DNA of 64,000 nt from Lachnospiraceae bacterium G11 (GCA_900103495.1 FMWZ01000009.1:109038-173037); one strand, 5' to 3'. Shown: positions 8,298 through 16,352, numbered from the stretch's first letter. Translations and numbers: made by a program. Notes: generated by a model from the letters alone, not told the origin.

Positions 8298-9579
8298 AGC
8301 AGTAACCTTGGAAAATCATTCCACTGTATTGACTTGTATTATATGGTGATGCGAAGCTCTTTCCGGGATTCTTGTAAGCTACAACCGTCTTGTCCACGTA
8401 TTCCATAGGATTAATGGAGATCTGGTTGGTTTTACGAAGAAGGCTTCCGGCAAAGTTCTTAACTGCCTTAAGGCTGTCCTCGGAAGCGCTCTCTCTGAGG
8501 GTCTTGTCGTTAACCGTAAGGGTTCCGTCGTCGTTGGTGGAAATACCTAAAGTGTTCAGGTCTTCCTTATAATATACGGAGAGCTTGTGGATATCCGTCA
8601 TAAGCTTCCTGCCTCTTGATAAGGCATTGGCAAAGGTCTCCGTGTTCTTTATGAAGGTGTTGTAACCGTCAACGAGAGTGTGGATGTTGTCGGCCATGGA
8701 CTCAAGATCCGTCTTCACACCTACTTTAACCGGTTCGGAATCAGGTTCGCTTACGCCCTTTAAGGTTACGGCGAAGGTCTTATCGATGGTGAAGATATTG
8801 GAGTTGGTAACCTGAGGCTTGCCGTTTACTTCAAACTCGGCGTTCTTGGGCATTACCGCCGTGTAGTTAAGGCCAAAGTAATCAACTGCGCCTTTTCTCT
8901 TGGCTGAATTGCTGTCGTTGATGGAGAAATTCAGCTCTCTGTCATCGCTTATGCCTGTTGAAACCGAAGCTATTCTTATGGCACTTCTGGACTTGTCATC
9001 ACCGATGATGTTGGCCTGAAGTCCGATATTTGTATTATTGATAAGTCTTACGATACGCTCCTGAACGTCCTTGTTGGACTCGCCCTCTGCGATTCCGAAC
9101 TGGAATTCATAGCTCATATCGGGAAGATTAATGTCAAAGGAATAGGTTCCCGCAGGAAGTGTGGGCTCCTCGGATGTAAGGAAGGCGCCAAGGTTAACCT
9201 GAGGGGAAGCCAAAGCATTAACCTTAATCTCAATTGCCTGGGTCTCATCCTCTGCTCCGTTTCCGATGTATTCAGCAGTAACGATTCCTTCATTCTCGGA
9301 GAAAGCTGCCTTCTTCTGGAGCACGTCATCGCCGCCACCTACGGAATAGATGGTGTTCTTAAGCTCTCTTGCCTGTTCTTTTACGCCCACAGCAAAATCA
9401 CGAGTTTCTACAGATCTGTCCTGTAAAACCCACGGAGATTCTTTATTAATCTTAACGATGGAGTTGTATACACCACGAAGCTCGCTCTTCTTATGGGTAT
9501 CCGCTGCGGAAGTCCCTTGGGGCGAATATGTGGTAAGGTATTGATCGTATATTTGTGCAAGCACTAGATTATTAGCCAT
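8296..9579 (-). CDS. FliD-like flagellar capping/hook-associated protein
   Basis: A 427-residue protein. The middle and C-terminal parts match FliD: D2/D3-like beta domains, then VGVKTDLESMADNIHTLVDGYNTFIKNT and LNTLGISTNDDGTLTVNDKTL, the pattern of the FliD C-terminal domain. The N-terminus (MANNLVLAQIYDQYLTTYSP) differs from the classic FliD start, and the end GMIFQGYC is unusual, so it may be a variant cap or secreted adhesin. ATG at 9579 follows AGGAGGGG. It is a single gene with its own promoter and terminator, beside glycosylation genes, away from other flagellar genes. Confidence 0.65.
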   Translation of the reverse strand: MANNLVLAQIYDQYLTTYSPQGTSAADTHKKSELRGVYNSIVKINKESPWVLQDRSVETRDFAVGVKEQARELKNTIYSVGGGDDVLQKKAAFSENEGIVTAEYIGNGAEDETQAIEIKVNALASPQVNLGAFLTSEEPTLPAGTYSFDINLPDMSYEFQFGIAEGESNKDVQERIVRLINNTNIGLQANIIGDDKSRSAIRIASVSTGISDDRELNFSINDSNSAKRKGAVDYFGLNYTAVMPKNAEFEVNGKPQVTNSNIFTIDKTFAVTLKGVSEPDSEPVKVGVKTDLESMADNIHTLVDGYNTFIKNTETFANALSRGRKLMTDIHKLSVYYKEDLNTLGISTNDDGTLTVNDKTLRESASEDSLKAVKNFAGSLLRKTNQISINPMEYVDKTVVAYKNPGKSFASPYNTSQYSGMIFQGYC

Positions 9580-9649
9580 ACCGCCCCTCCTTTCTTCCAT
9601 GAAATTACGTACCTTCGAGTACGCTGCGGGATGCTAATTAATTGACATC

Positions 9650-9688
9650 AGGCGTGCCCCGACTCCATTCGGGCCCACTACCACGCCT
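9650..9688 (-). promoter_or_regulatory. Structured leader hairpin upstream of the FliD-like gene
   Basis: AGGCGTG (9650-9656) pairs with CACGCCT (9682-9688), with an inner stem CCCGA (9658-9662) and TCGGG (9669-9673). It lies in the leader of about 120 bases between the promoter and the start. A smaller hairpin CGTAC/GTACG lies at 9608-9622. I cannot match it to a known riboswitch class. Confidence 0.4.
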
Positions 9689-9710
9689 AATTACACTTAT
9701 ACTTAGTATC

Positions 9711-9739
9711 ATGGTAGCACAGTTGTAAATATATTGCAA
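9711..9739 (-). promoter_or_regulatory. Probable promoter of the FliD-like gene
   Basis: Minus strand TTGCAA (9734-9739), 17 bases, TACCAT (9711-9716). Upstream is an AT-rich inverted repeat (about 9752-9784, TTTCAC...GTGAAA) that could act as an UP element or operator. The rest of this gene-poor stretch (9600-9953) holds the leader hairpins, repeat copy 2 and the lipoprotein terminator. Confidence 0.45.
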
Positions 9740-9802
9740 GACTTTTTCACGATTTTTTGCAAAAAAATTGTGAAACTCCCCACCGCAAAAAAACGGCCTC
9801 GA

Positions 9803-9888
9803 GACCGACGTGCAGTTTGGGGACAGTCCCCGATCTGCACGTCCTCGGATGTGCAAATCGGGGACTGTCCCCAAATTGCACATCGGTC
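9803..9888. repeat. Palindromic repeat, copy 2
   Basis: GACCGACGTGCAG...GATCTGCACGTC, three bases, then the inverted arm ending CATCGGTC; centre near 9845. Each arm itself has the GGGGACAGTCCCC core palindrome. It sits directly downstream of the lipoprotein terminator. The sequence AAAACGGCCTCGA occurs on both sides (about 9789-9801 and 9903-9914), which could be a target duplication or a copied terminator end. Confidence 0.88.
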
Positions 9889-9894
9889 ATTATT

Positions 9895-9932
9895 TGCAAA
9901 ATAAAACGGCCTCGACATAAAGTCGAAGCCGT
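9895..9932 (-). terminator. Terminator of the lipoprotein gene
   Basis: An 11-bp stem with one mismatch, positions 906-916 and 922-932 in the 9900 block (ACGGCcTCGAC/GTCGAaGCCGT), five-base loop, followed on the minus strand by TTTTATTTT. It lies 22 bases after the lipoprotein stop. Confidence 0.8.
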
Positions 9933-9953
9933 CGCTTTTACCAAATATGGAAA

Positions 9954-10361
9954 TTATTCAGTAACTGTGAAGATTTCCTCACCGTCAGCTGTGTAGTAAG
10001 CGAATGTAACGCTTGTAGGACGAATCTTTGATGAATTCTCGATCTCATCCTTAACACCTGCGATTGTTGTTGACCAGTCAGCAGAATTGGGAAGCTCTGC
10101 CTTGATTGACTCGATCTGATCAGCATCGAAATCTGCTGAGTAGTAATACTTGTAAGTAAGAGCGTTCTCTACTGTCTCGATATCGAAATCGCTGTAAACG
10201 CCACCGAATGCAGAACCATTAACAATCTGATCCTTCTGATCTGCGATCATCTTCTGGCCTTCAGCTGAGTTCATGATTTTCTCAAGATTTGCAGTACCAC
10301 AGCCTACAAGAAAAGCACATACGAGAACGGCTGCAAGAACCTTCATAACATTTTTCTTCAT
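9954..10361 (-). CDS. Small secreted lipoprotein of unknown function
   Basis: A 135-residue lipoprotein: signal MKKNVMKVLAAVLVCAFLVG, then Cys21 of the lipobox LVGC. The mature part is acidic and mixed alpha/beta, ending TSVTFAYYTADGEEIFTVTE. It resembles small Lachnospiraceae lipoproteins of the DUF4854 type, but I am not certain. It is monocistronic, with its own strong promoter (10406-10434) and terminator. A repeat AYYTADGEEI-like beta hairpin near the end is the only visible motif. No function can be assigned. Confidence 0.85.
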   Translation of the reverse strand: MKKNVMKVLAAVLVCAFLVGCGTANLEKIMNSAEGQKMIADQKDQIVNGSAFGGVYSDFDIETVENALTYKYYYSADFDADQIESIKAELPNSADWSTTIAGVKDEIENSSKIRPTSVTFAYYTADGEEIFTVTE

Positions 10362-10405
10362 TTCTAAATCTCCTCTTTCAAAAAAAGTTTAAACAAACAT
10401 GTGCC

Positions 10406-10434
10406 ATTGTACACACCCTGAAAAAATCTGTCAA
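10406..10434 (-). promoter_or_regulatory. Promoter of the lipoprotein gene
   Basis: Minus strand TTGACA (10429-10434), 17 bases, TACAAT (10406-10411). Near-consensus sigma-A promoter, 19 bases after the stop codon of the upstream regulator gene. The leader would be about 38 bases, with an AGAGGAG ribosome site. Confidence 0.75.
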
Positions 10435-10453
10435 TAGTACGATAGTCCCAAAG

Positions 10454-11266
10454 CTATAAGGATTCAATCTCACTTAAGAGAAAAAGACGGTTGTTGGATT
10501 CGCTGCGAAGAGGCGTTATTCTGCCTTCTTTGACCATCTGATTAATGTACTGTCTGGAGCATCCGAGAATTTTGGTGGCTTCGGTTGTATCAACCAGACG
10601 ATTGGTAACAAAATCCACCATATCTTCCAGCTTTATATTGGTCTCCTCACCGGCCTCATACATTTCTTCTGCCGAAAAGCCCCTTCCTGTCGCCCACTGA
10701 ATATCGTTGCCTCCCGGAGTAATATGCAGTCTTTCAAAGAGTTCCTTGTACTTAAGAACCCTCTCAATCATCAAATCTTCACTGTTATTTTCCTTGATAT
10801 CTACAATTCTAGACTTTCCATCAATAAAAAACACCAACACTCGACCGGATGAAAGGGGAATCGCCTCCTTGATTTTCTTTTGCATCCGCTCTTTAATCTC
10901 CGGTTCTATTAAATCCTCCTCTATTTTGACCAAAAACAAATCATCCTGAGCGCATCGGCCTTCACTCATGGTCAATAGTCTGCATTCATCATAGCCCCTT
11001 AATCTGTTGGTTCTTAGAATTTCCCCCAAATTCTGTCTTTCTCTTGGAACTATTCTTTGCAGCACAAATTTAGCGGAAAGGCCGCTTCCTATGCTGTACC
11101 TGCCATCATGTATACTTTTTTGGAAAATAAAAGGAGCCTCCCACTCATCCAATCCCTTTAACAGTTCAGTATGGAAGCTGTTCTTGGCCTCGTAGTAAAA
11201 AAGATAACCCAAAAGCTTGGAATTGGCAGGATCAGGAAAAGAATCACGAATTTCGAATACTTTCAA
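10454..11266 (-). CDS. DNA-binding partner of the HipA-like kinase (C-terminal excisionase-type HTH)
   Basis: A 270-residue protein. The last 45 residues (about 225-268) are a MerR/excisionase-type winged helix-turn-helix: TTEATKILGCSRQYINQMVK then EGRITPLR. The N-terminal 200 residues are not recognised; part (about 25-110) faintly recalls the N-terminal subdomain of HipA, which would make this a fused regulator and antitoxin, but this is speculation. Its start overlaps the end of the kinase gene by 23 bases, so the two are translationally coupled. Likely binds the palindrome at 12074-12097. Confidence 0.7.
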   Translation of the reverse strand: MKVFEIRDSFPDPANSKLLGYLFYYEAKNSFHTELLKGLDEWEAPFIFQKSIHDGRYSIGSGLSAKFVLQRIVPRERQNLGEILRTNRLRGYDECRLLTMSEGRCAQDDLFLVKIEEDLIEPEIKERMQKKIKEAIPLSSGRVLVFFIDGKSRIVDIKENNSEDLMIERVLKYKELFERLHITPGGNDIQWATGRGFSAEEMYEAGEETNIKLEDMVDFVTNRLVDTTEATKILGCSRQYINQMVKEGRITPLRSESNNRLFLLSEIESL

Positions 11267-12062
11267 CGTAATCCCACCTCCTTCTTATCATCTCTTGTAT
11301 CTTTAGCAAAAACGTATTATCCAATATGCCTTCAAGGCCTTCTGTAAACATGGCGATATCCCCGTCTGTAACAGGCGGAAGATCCCTTAAAAATTCCACC
11401 GGAACAAGTGACAGATTACCTTTAGCGCTGCTTCCTCCAAGAAAGGACTGTACCTTTCTGTCTTCCATTACATCAAAAGCTGCAGCTTCCTCCGCAGTAT
11501 GGCATCTACACAAAAAAGATAATCCATGGTCAAAGAGTGGCGCCGGAGTTACACTCTTATTGTCTCTTGAACGAAGCACCTCAAAGTTGGCACCATGTCT
11601 GTCCCTGTTTAGAATCAAAAAATCAATAGTCAGTGCCTGATATGCACTTTTCTCGAATCCCATTCTTCTGCAAAAATCAAGGGCATATTCCCTTTCATTC
11701 CTCCAAAGTTCGTAATAATCCTCGAAAGATATTTTGCTCTCGCCGCTTCTCTTAAAATCCTCCGATTCACAGGCAAATGTTGTCAGTTCCCGTCCATCAA
11801 CAAGGATCTTCGCATTTATCAATCTGTATTTCAAATGATCAAATCCAAGATGACTGAGAATTCTCTGCGCAATAATCTCATTAACGCATTCATGGCCCAC
11901 TACTCCCTCTCTCTCGTTATAGTCAGAAAGCTTGTAGTACTTCTTTATGCTCATGGAATCGTCATATGCTTTAAGAAACGAGCCTGCAGTGCCTGAGGAT
12001 TTCCTTACCCTGGCCCAATTCAAATATTTCAAATCCCGGATTTCATATATAATATCTTCCAT
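11244..12062 (-). CDS. HipA/CtkA-like Ser/Thr kinase, candidate toxin
   Basis: A 272-residue kinase of the HipA fold. Visible motifs: a glycine-rich loop KSSGTAGSFLKA (21-32), the ATP lysine in KYYKL (41-45), the catalytic loop NRDRHGANF (142-150) and the metal-binding FDHG (167-170, in place of DFG). HipA-type toxins phosphorylate translation components such as tRNA synthetases. The protein is shorter than E. coli HipA (440) because the N-terminal subdomain is missing, as in HipT. GGAGAG precedes the ATG. First gene of a two-gene operon with a strong promoter and a palindromic operator. Confidence 0.8.
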   Translation of the reverse strand: MEDIIYEIRDLKYLNWARVRKSSGTAGSFLKAYDDSMSIKKYYKLSDYNEREGVVGHECVNEIIAQRILSHLGFDHLKYRLINAKILVDGRELTTFACESEDFKRSGESKISFEDYYELWRNEREYALDFCRRMGFEKSAYQALTIDFLILNRDRHGANFEVLRSRDNKSVTPAPLFDHGLSFLCRCHTAEEAAAFDVMEDRKVQSFLGGSSAKGNLSLVPVEFLRDLPPVTDGDIAMFTEGLEGILDNTFLLKIQEMIRRRWDYVESIRNS

Positions 12063-12073
12063 TGTGTCTCTCC

Positions 12074-12097
12074 ATTACTTGACGTACGTCAAGTAAT
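12074..12097. promoter_or_regulatory. 24-bp perfect palindrome, probable operator of the HipA-like operon
   Basis: Each half is ATTACTTGACGT; the two halves meet at 12085/12086 with no mismatch. It starts three bases after the -10 box, so it covers the expected transcription start. Such placement is typical of autoregulated toxin-antitoxin operons. The likely ligand is the HTH protein at 10454-11266. Confidence 0.8.
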
Positions 12098-12100
12098 TTC

Positions 12101-12129
12101 ATTATAACCAAGGGAATTAATTGCGTCAA
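12101..12129 (-). promoter_or_regulatory. Promoter of the HipA-like kinase operon
   Basis: Minus strand TTGACG (12124-12129), 17 bases, TATAAT (12101-12106). Close to consensus. It lies between the terminator of the upstream operon (12138-12169) and the 24-bp palindrome. Confidence 0.8.
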
Positions 12130-12137
12130 TGGTCAGA

Positions 12138-12169
12138 TAAAAAAAGAGAGGACATTCTGTCCTCTCTTT
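12138..12169 (-). terminator. Terminator of the deoxyaminosugar/GT operon
   Basis: Perfect 11-bp stem AAAGAGAGGAC (12143-12153) and GTCCTCTCTTT (12159-12169), five-base loop, then TTTTTTT on the minus strand. It lies 14 bases after the stop of the GT2 gene. Confidence 0.9.
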
Positions 12170-12182
12170 ACCGTTATGTTGT

Positions 12183-13118
12183 CTATTCATCCTTTTTGGC
12201 TTTTATGTCCTCGTCAATTATGAATGCAGGGCGGGTTCTGGAGGCATCAAGGGTTCTCCAAAGGTACTCCCCAAGAATTCCAAGTGTCGTAAGGATTAGG
12301 CCTGTGGATATCAAAACCACGCACATCAAGGATGCCCAGCCTGCGATGGGGGTTCCGGATGTGAAATACTCCACAAGAACGCTTATGAAAAGCGCCAAAG
12401 CTCCTATGTTAAAGAGGATTCCAACCCAGGTCATGAACCTGATGGGCATGTAGGAAAAGCTCATGACAGAATCCAAAACCAGCTTAAATTTCTTGGCAAA
12501 GGTCCAGCGGGATTTGCCCTTGTCGCGGTTCTTTCTGTCAAAGGGAATCATCTCTGTCTTAAAGCCTGTCCACATAACCTGAAGGGTAAGGCTTGAGTTC
12601 TTCTCATCAAGTCTCTCCAGAACTTCAATAACCTTGCGGTCCACCAGGTAGCAGTCGCAGCCTCCTGGAGGCATCTTGTCGTTAACAAGCTTTCTGATGA
12701 TTTTATAGTACATGTTGGCAAAGAATACTTTAACCTTGCTCTCATCTCTTGATCTTCTGACGGCAAGGACAACCTTGTTGCCACGCTTCCAGCTTTCGTA
12801 CATTTCAAGGATTAAGGTGGAATCTTCCTGAAGATCCGCCTGCTTTGTCACGGCGCAGTCTCCGGTGCAGACGCTTAAGCCCGCAAGCAAAGCTGCGTGC
12901 TCACCAAAGTTTCTGGAAAGCTTTACAAGGTGGACATTATCATCCATCTCTTTAATCTTGTTCATGACCTCCCAGGAGGAATCTCCCGAGCCGTCATCAA
13001 CAAAAACCAGCTCATACTCACCGATGGTGGGCAGAATCTTGGCTTTCATGTCCTCGTAAAGGTCCATTAACGTATCTTCGTTATAATATACAGGTACAAC
13101 TATGGAAATCTTACTCAT
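12183..13118 (-). CDS. Polyprenyl-phosphate glycosyltransferase, GtrB/DPM1-like GT2
   Basis: A 311-residue GT2 with a cytoplasmic catalytic domain (1-230: ISIVVPVYYNEDTL, LVFVDDGSGDSSW, KQADLQED) and two C-terminal membrane helices (about 232-255 and 268-292, ending GEYLWRTLDASRTRP). This is the GtrB/ArnC layout: it moves a sugar from a nucleotide to undecaprenyl phosphate. The charged lipid would then feed the two GT-C membrane proteins of the same operon (14796-17934). Last gene before the terminator at 12138. The sugar is not evident; the FdtA/FdtB product is one candidate. Confidence 0.9.
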   Translation of the reverse strand: MSKISIVVPVYYNEDTLMDLYEDMKAKILPTIGEYELVFVDDGSGDSSWEVMNKIKEMDDNVHLVKLSRNFGEHAALLAGLSVCTGDCAVTKQADLQEDSTLILEMYESWKRGNKVVLAVRRSRDESKVKVFFANMYYKIIRKLVNDKMPPGGCDCYLVDRKVIEVLERLDEKNSSLTLQVMWTGFKTEMIPFDRKNRDKGKSRWTFAKKFKLVLDSVMSFSYMPIRFMTWVGILFNIGALALFISVLVEYFTSGTPIAGWASLMCVVLISTGLILTTLGILGEYLWRTLDASRTRPAFIIDEDIKAKKDE

Positions 13119-13142
13119 AATCTTTCAGCCTTCTCGTTAGTC

Positions 13143-13562
13143 TCAATTGTTTTCGTTTATTATTTTCAGGTAATCGTCGTAATCTCTGATGTACTCTTTC
13201 TCATCGTAGTGGCGGCTTGCCAGAACCAGAAGCACTGAATCGGCGGAGAAATCATACATATCCTTCCAAAGCATGGCCGGAATGTAAAGGCCCATCCTTG
13301 GCTTGTTAAGTTCAATGATGACCTGCTCCCTGCCGTTATCAATCTTTACCTTGCTGCTGCCGCTGACGTTTACAAGGAGAAACTCCGTCTCTTTGTTGGC
13401 GTGCTGGCCTCTCACCACCGTGGCATCGGAGCCATAGATATAGAAGGCTCTCTTGATGTCGAAGGGAATGTCCATGCCGTCCCCCTCAATAACCACCAGG
13501 TTTCCTCGCTCGTCCCCCAGCTCCTTGAATTCGATTATTTTGTATTGTTGATCTATTTGCAT
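13143..13562 (-). CDS. fdtA: dTDP-4-keto-6-deoxyglucose 3,4-ketoisomerase, FdtA-like
   Basis: A 139-residue cupin of the WxcM/FdtA family. Key parts: ERGNLVVIE, IPFDIKRAFYIYG, RGQHANKETEFLLVNVSG with the catalytic histidine, and the typical end HYDEKEYIRDYDDYL. It isomerises dTDP-4-keto-6-deoxy-D-glucose (made by RmlA/RmlB at 53.8-55.8 kb) to the 3-keto sugar for FdtB. A longer frame starts at 13661, but its first 33 codons lie in palindromic repeat copy 3; the ATG at 13562 has AAGGAGA upstream and fits the family. FdtA gives the galacto and QdtA the gluco isomer; I cannot tell which. Confidence 0.88.
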   Translation of the reverse strand: MQIDQQYKIIEFKELGDERGNLVVIEGDGMDIPFDIKRAFYIYGSDATVVRGQHANKETEFLLVNVSGSSKVKIDNGREQVIIELNKPRMGLYIPAMLWKDMYDFSADSVLLVLASRHYDEKEYIRDYDDYLKIINENN

Positions 13563-13581
13563 TAATTCTCCTTTAAGTTTC

Positions 13582-13670
13582 GGGCCGGACGTGCAGTTTG
13601 GGGACAGTCCCAGATTGCACGTCCAAAGGATGTGCAATCTGGGACTGTCCCCAAACTGCACATCCGGCCC
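13582..13670. repeat. Palindromic repeat, copy 3
   Basis: An 89-bp palindrome: GGGCCGGACGTGCAG (from 13582) mirrors CTGCACATCCGGCCC (to 13670), centre AAA at 13625-13627. An extra TTGCACCTA stretch (13674-13682) runs into the stop codon of the aminotransferase gene. It fills the gap between fdtB and fdtA. Confidence 0.92.
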
Positions 13671-13680
13671 TTGATTGCAC

Positions 13681-14772
13681 CTAGAAAGTGTTTAAGGCGG
13701 CGATTACGTAGTCCTGCTCTTCTGCGGTCATGCCATTATACATAGGTATGGACAGCACCGTGTTTGCGTACTTCTCAGTGATGGGATAGTCTCCCGCTTT
13801 GTGGCCCAGATACTCATAGCACTCCGCAAGATGAGGAGGCACCGGGTAGTGAATAATGGTGCCGATTCCCTTATCCTTAAGGTATTTGATAAGCTCGTCC
13901 CGCTTCTCGCATCTTATTACGAACTGGTGCCAGACGTGGGTTGCACCCTCTCTGACTGTGGGAAGAATGAACTTGTCGTTATGTAATTCGCGAAGGTATT
14001 TCTCTGCGATTTCTCTCTTCTCTTTGATTAACTCGTCCATGTGAGGAAGTCTCACACGAAGAAGTCCCGCCTGCATCTCGTCAAGTCTGGAGTTGACCCC
14101 CACCTTCTCGTTATAGTAGCGGACGCGGCTTCCGTAGTTTCGAAGCATCTTGATGTCCCCTGCGATTTTCTCATCGTTGGTGGTGATTGCTCCGGCGTCG
14201 CCGAAAGCCCCCAGATTCTTTGAGGGATAGAAGGAAAAACATCCGATATCTCCGAATGTGCCCGTCATTTGGCCGTTAAACTTTGCGCCGTGGGACTGAG
14301 CACAGTCTTCTACCAGTTTGAGATTGTACTTTTTACAAAGTGCTGTGACAGGTTTCATATTTGAAGCCTGACCGTAAAGGTGAACCACAAGAATCGCCTT
14401 GGTTTTAGGAGTTATAAGGGCTTCGAGCTTCCCTGCATCGATGTTGTAGAACTCATCCGGTTCTGCAAAAACAGGTGTTGCTCCATTCATGGTAATGCCC
14501 ATAACACTTGCTATGTATGTATTTCCCTGGACAATGACCTCATCGCCCGCTCCGATTCCCAGAGCCCTGAAAGCAAGGTATAAAGCATCAAGGCCGTTTC
14601 CGAGACCCACTGCATATTTGGTCCCGATGTAAGCGGCATACTCTTTCTCAAACGCTTCCACTTCTTTTCCAAGGATGTACCAGCCGGATCTCAAGACCTC
14701 AATGGCCTTCTTCTCGAACTCTTCCTGATACATATAAAAGCCTCTGTCAAGGCGGTTAGTCATTATGTCCAT
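13681..14772 (-). CDS. fdtB: Sugar 3-aminotransferase, DegT/DnrJ/EryC1 family, FdtB-like
   Basis: A 363-residue PLP enzyme that would aminate the 3-keto sugar from FdtA to a dTDP-3-amino-3,6-dideoxyhexose. Motifs: GWYILGKEVEAFEKEYA, GNGLDALYLAFRALG, LVEDCAQSHGA and the PLP lysine in CFSFYPSKNLGAFGDAGAI. Family enzymes with FdtA as neighbour make Fuc3N or Qui3N precursors. The acetyltransferase FdtC that often completes the set is not next door. The stop codon TAG is in the outer arm of repeat copy 3. The start could be at residue 4 or 14 instead. Confidence 0.88.
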   Translation of the reverse strand: MDIMTNRLDRGFYMYQEEFEKKAIEVLRSGWYILGKEVEAFEKEYAAYIGTKYAVGLGNGLDALYLAFRALGIGAGDEVIVQGNTYIASVMGITMNGATPVFAEPDEFYNIDAGKLEALITPKTKAILVVHLYGQASNMKPVTALCKKYNLKLVEDCAQSHGAKFNGQMTGTFGDIGCFSFYPSKNLGAFGDAGAITTNDEKIAGDIKMLRNYGSRVRYYNEKVGVNSRLDEMQAGLLRVRLPHMDELIKEKREIAEKYLRELHNDKFILPTVREGATHVWHQFVIRCEKRDELIKYLKDKGIGTIIHYPVPPHLAECYEYLGHKAGDYPITEKYANTVLSIPMYNGMTAEEQDYVIAALNTF

Positions 14773-14795
14773 ATGTTTATCTTCTTTCGTAAAAT

Positions 14796-16352
14796 CTAAT
14801 TCTTCTCTATTGTAGCACGAATTCTTATTTTGAGCCTCTCATACATCAATTTGGCACCAAATGCCATGAAAGGAATCATTATCAAAAAGTAAGGGAAAAT
14901 ATATCTGGCCTTGGATTCCCAAACGCAGCTAAGTAGGAAGCCTCCGAAGGCCGCTATAAGCATTGCGTAGTACTCGATGGGTTTCTTCTCTTTGCGGTCT
15001 GCAAATAAAAGGTAGGCGATAAGTAAGTACATGGCCATCTGATATATTTTCATAAACCAGTCAAAAATCCTGTTCCAGGTACCAAAGTATACGGACATTA
15101 CAAAGTCATTCTGAGGCCCGTAGAGAAGGATGTTACTTACGATACTTTGATACAGGGGCACCTGCCACTGGGAATTGATTTTTCTGAAGAAAAAGTCTGC
15201 GGTATAGCCCGGGTTATGGAGGAATAATGGGATGTAGACGTTTTTGATAGCTTCCATGGATTCAGCGGAGGCCGCTTCGGGATCCCAGCCGTTTTCGCCC
15301 ATAACCACCAGCTCGTAATAGTTGTACCAGCCGGCGTAACCCTGGTCGTCGTTGAGGCCCATGGTGATGTTGCAGATTGCGGGAACCGCGTACTCGGTGG
15401 TGGGGCGCTCAGGAAGGTAGAGCCACTCCACGTATTTGATGGAAAACAGGGTGGTTACGGCAACTATCGCCAAAAGGACCAGGTCTTTCCTGGTTACTTT
15501 TGCTATGAGGCGCACTATAAGTACCACAATCATTGCGATTGCGAAGATAAGCATGTTTTTCCTAATGGTTACCGATGCGATGGTGAAAAGCACGAAGCCT
15601 GCAATGTTCTTGGGGCTCAATTTATCAAGGCACTGGTAGAAGAACCAGAAGCTTGCAATTCCAAGGGCCGGGCCCCCGAGGTCGCCGTAAATGTAGAGAA
15701 CATAGGCGTAAACCGGGATGTTGAAAAGCATAGCAAGAAGGTAGAAAAATTCGGTTTTACCATCATCGTCGGTGAACTTCTTCACGATTCTGTAGCCAGC
15801 GTAGATCATGATGGGGATGCAGATGGCGTTAAAGTACCTGAAGGTGTCGTAGTTGGACTCGCCGAAAATCCTGAATAAAAGGCGCAGGAAGGCGATGAGG
15901 CCCAAAAGGTGTGGGTAGTTTGCCAGGTACTGGCCCTGCTCCAGGCACGTGAAGTCCCCGTTATTCATGGCGTCGGCGTAGTTTACGCAGAATTCCTGAT
16001 CCGCGCCGGGCACTACCTTTAGGATGTTGATCCAGACAACAGCAAGGATGAAGCTTACGGCGCAGACTATGCCTGCAAAGAGGTTCATGTTAAGTTTGTG
16101 CTTTGCCTTGTCGTTTGTCAGGATGTCCCCCAGTTTGAAGACGCCCCAGGCAAGGGCAATTCCTGCGATTACCACCAAAGCCGAAATTCCAAGGTTGTTC
16201 TTTCCTATTATTACAAACTCATCGATTCCGCCGTTTTCAAACTTCTGATGAATGCCCGTCACAAAGAAACCGCATATGAACATGGCGGTCATCAATGCGA
16301 AGAATATCCATTTGAAGGCTTCCGTGAGGAAGGTGACTATTTTATTTCTCAT
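14796..16352 (-). CDS. Polytopic membrane protein, probable GT-C glycosyltransferase (copy A)
   Basis: A 518-residue integral membrane protein with about 11-12 helices and large outside loops. A conserved loop reads ICNITMGLNDDQGYAGWYNYYELV, and the end is ARYIFPYFLIMIPFMAFG. The fold resembles lipid-phosphate-sugar-dependent GT-C enzymes (PMT/ArnT-like), which attach sugars outside the membrane. It is a paralogue of the next gene upstream (same loop and end motifs). Its ATG overlaps the 3' end of that gene by 11 bases, an overlap made by a repeat insertion (copy 4). The transferred sugar is unknown. Confidence 0.75.
   Translation of the reverse strand: MRNKIVTFLTEAFKWIFFALMTAMFICGFFVTGIHQKFENGGIDEFVIIGKNNLGISALVVIAGIALAWGVFKLGDILTNDKAKHKLNMNLFAGIVCAVSFILAVVWINILKVVPGADQEFCVNYADAMNNGDFTCLEQGQYLANYPHLLGLIAFLRLLFRIFGESNYDTFRYFNAICIPIMIYAGYRIVKKFTDDDGKTEFFYLLAMLFNIPVYAYVLYIYGDLGGPALGIASFWFFYQCLDKLSPKNIAGFVLFTIASVTIRKNMLIFAIAMIVVLIVRLIAKVTRKDLVLLAIVAVTTLFSIKYVEWLYLPERPTTEYAVPAICNITMGLNDDQGYAGWYNYYELVVMGENGWDPEAASAESMEAIKNVYIPLFLHNPGYTADFFFRKINSQWQVPLYQSIVSNILLYGPQNDFVMSVYFGTWNRIFDWFMKIYQMAMYLLIAYLLFADRKEKKPIEYYAMLIAAFGGFLLSCVWESKARYIFPYFLIMIPFMAFGAKLMYERLKIRIRATIEKN

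Noticed and set aside
9600..9740. Cyclic-di-GMP riboswitch upstream of the FliD-like gene
   Set aside because: The leader is structured, but the conserved core and tetraloop sequences of known c-di-GMP riboswitches are not visible.
9638..9944. Several overlapping short open frames with LGTVPDLHI/GLSPNCTS-type peptides
   Set aside because: They are translations of palindromic repeat copy 2; the same peptides appear wherever the repeat is read, so they are not genes.
13563..13661. N-terminal extension of the FdtA-like protein
   Set aside because: The extra 33 codons are repeat copy 3; the ATG at 13562 has a good ribosome site and matches family length.
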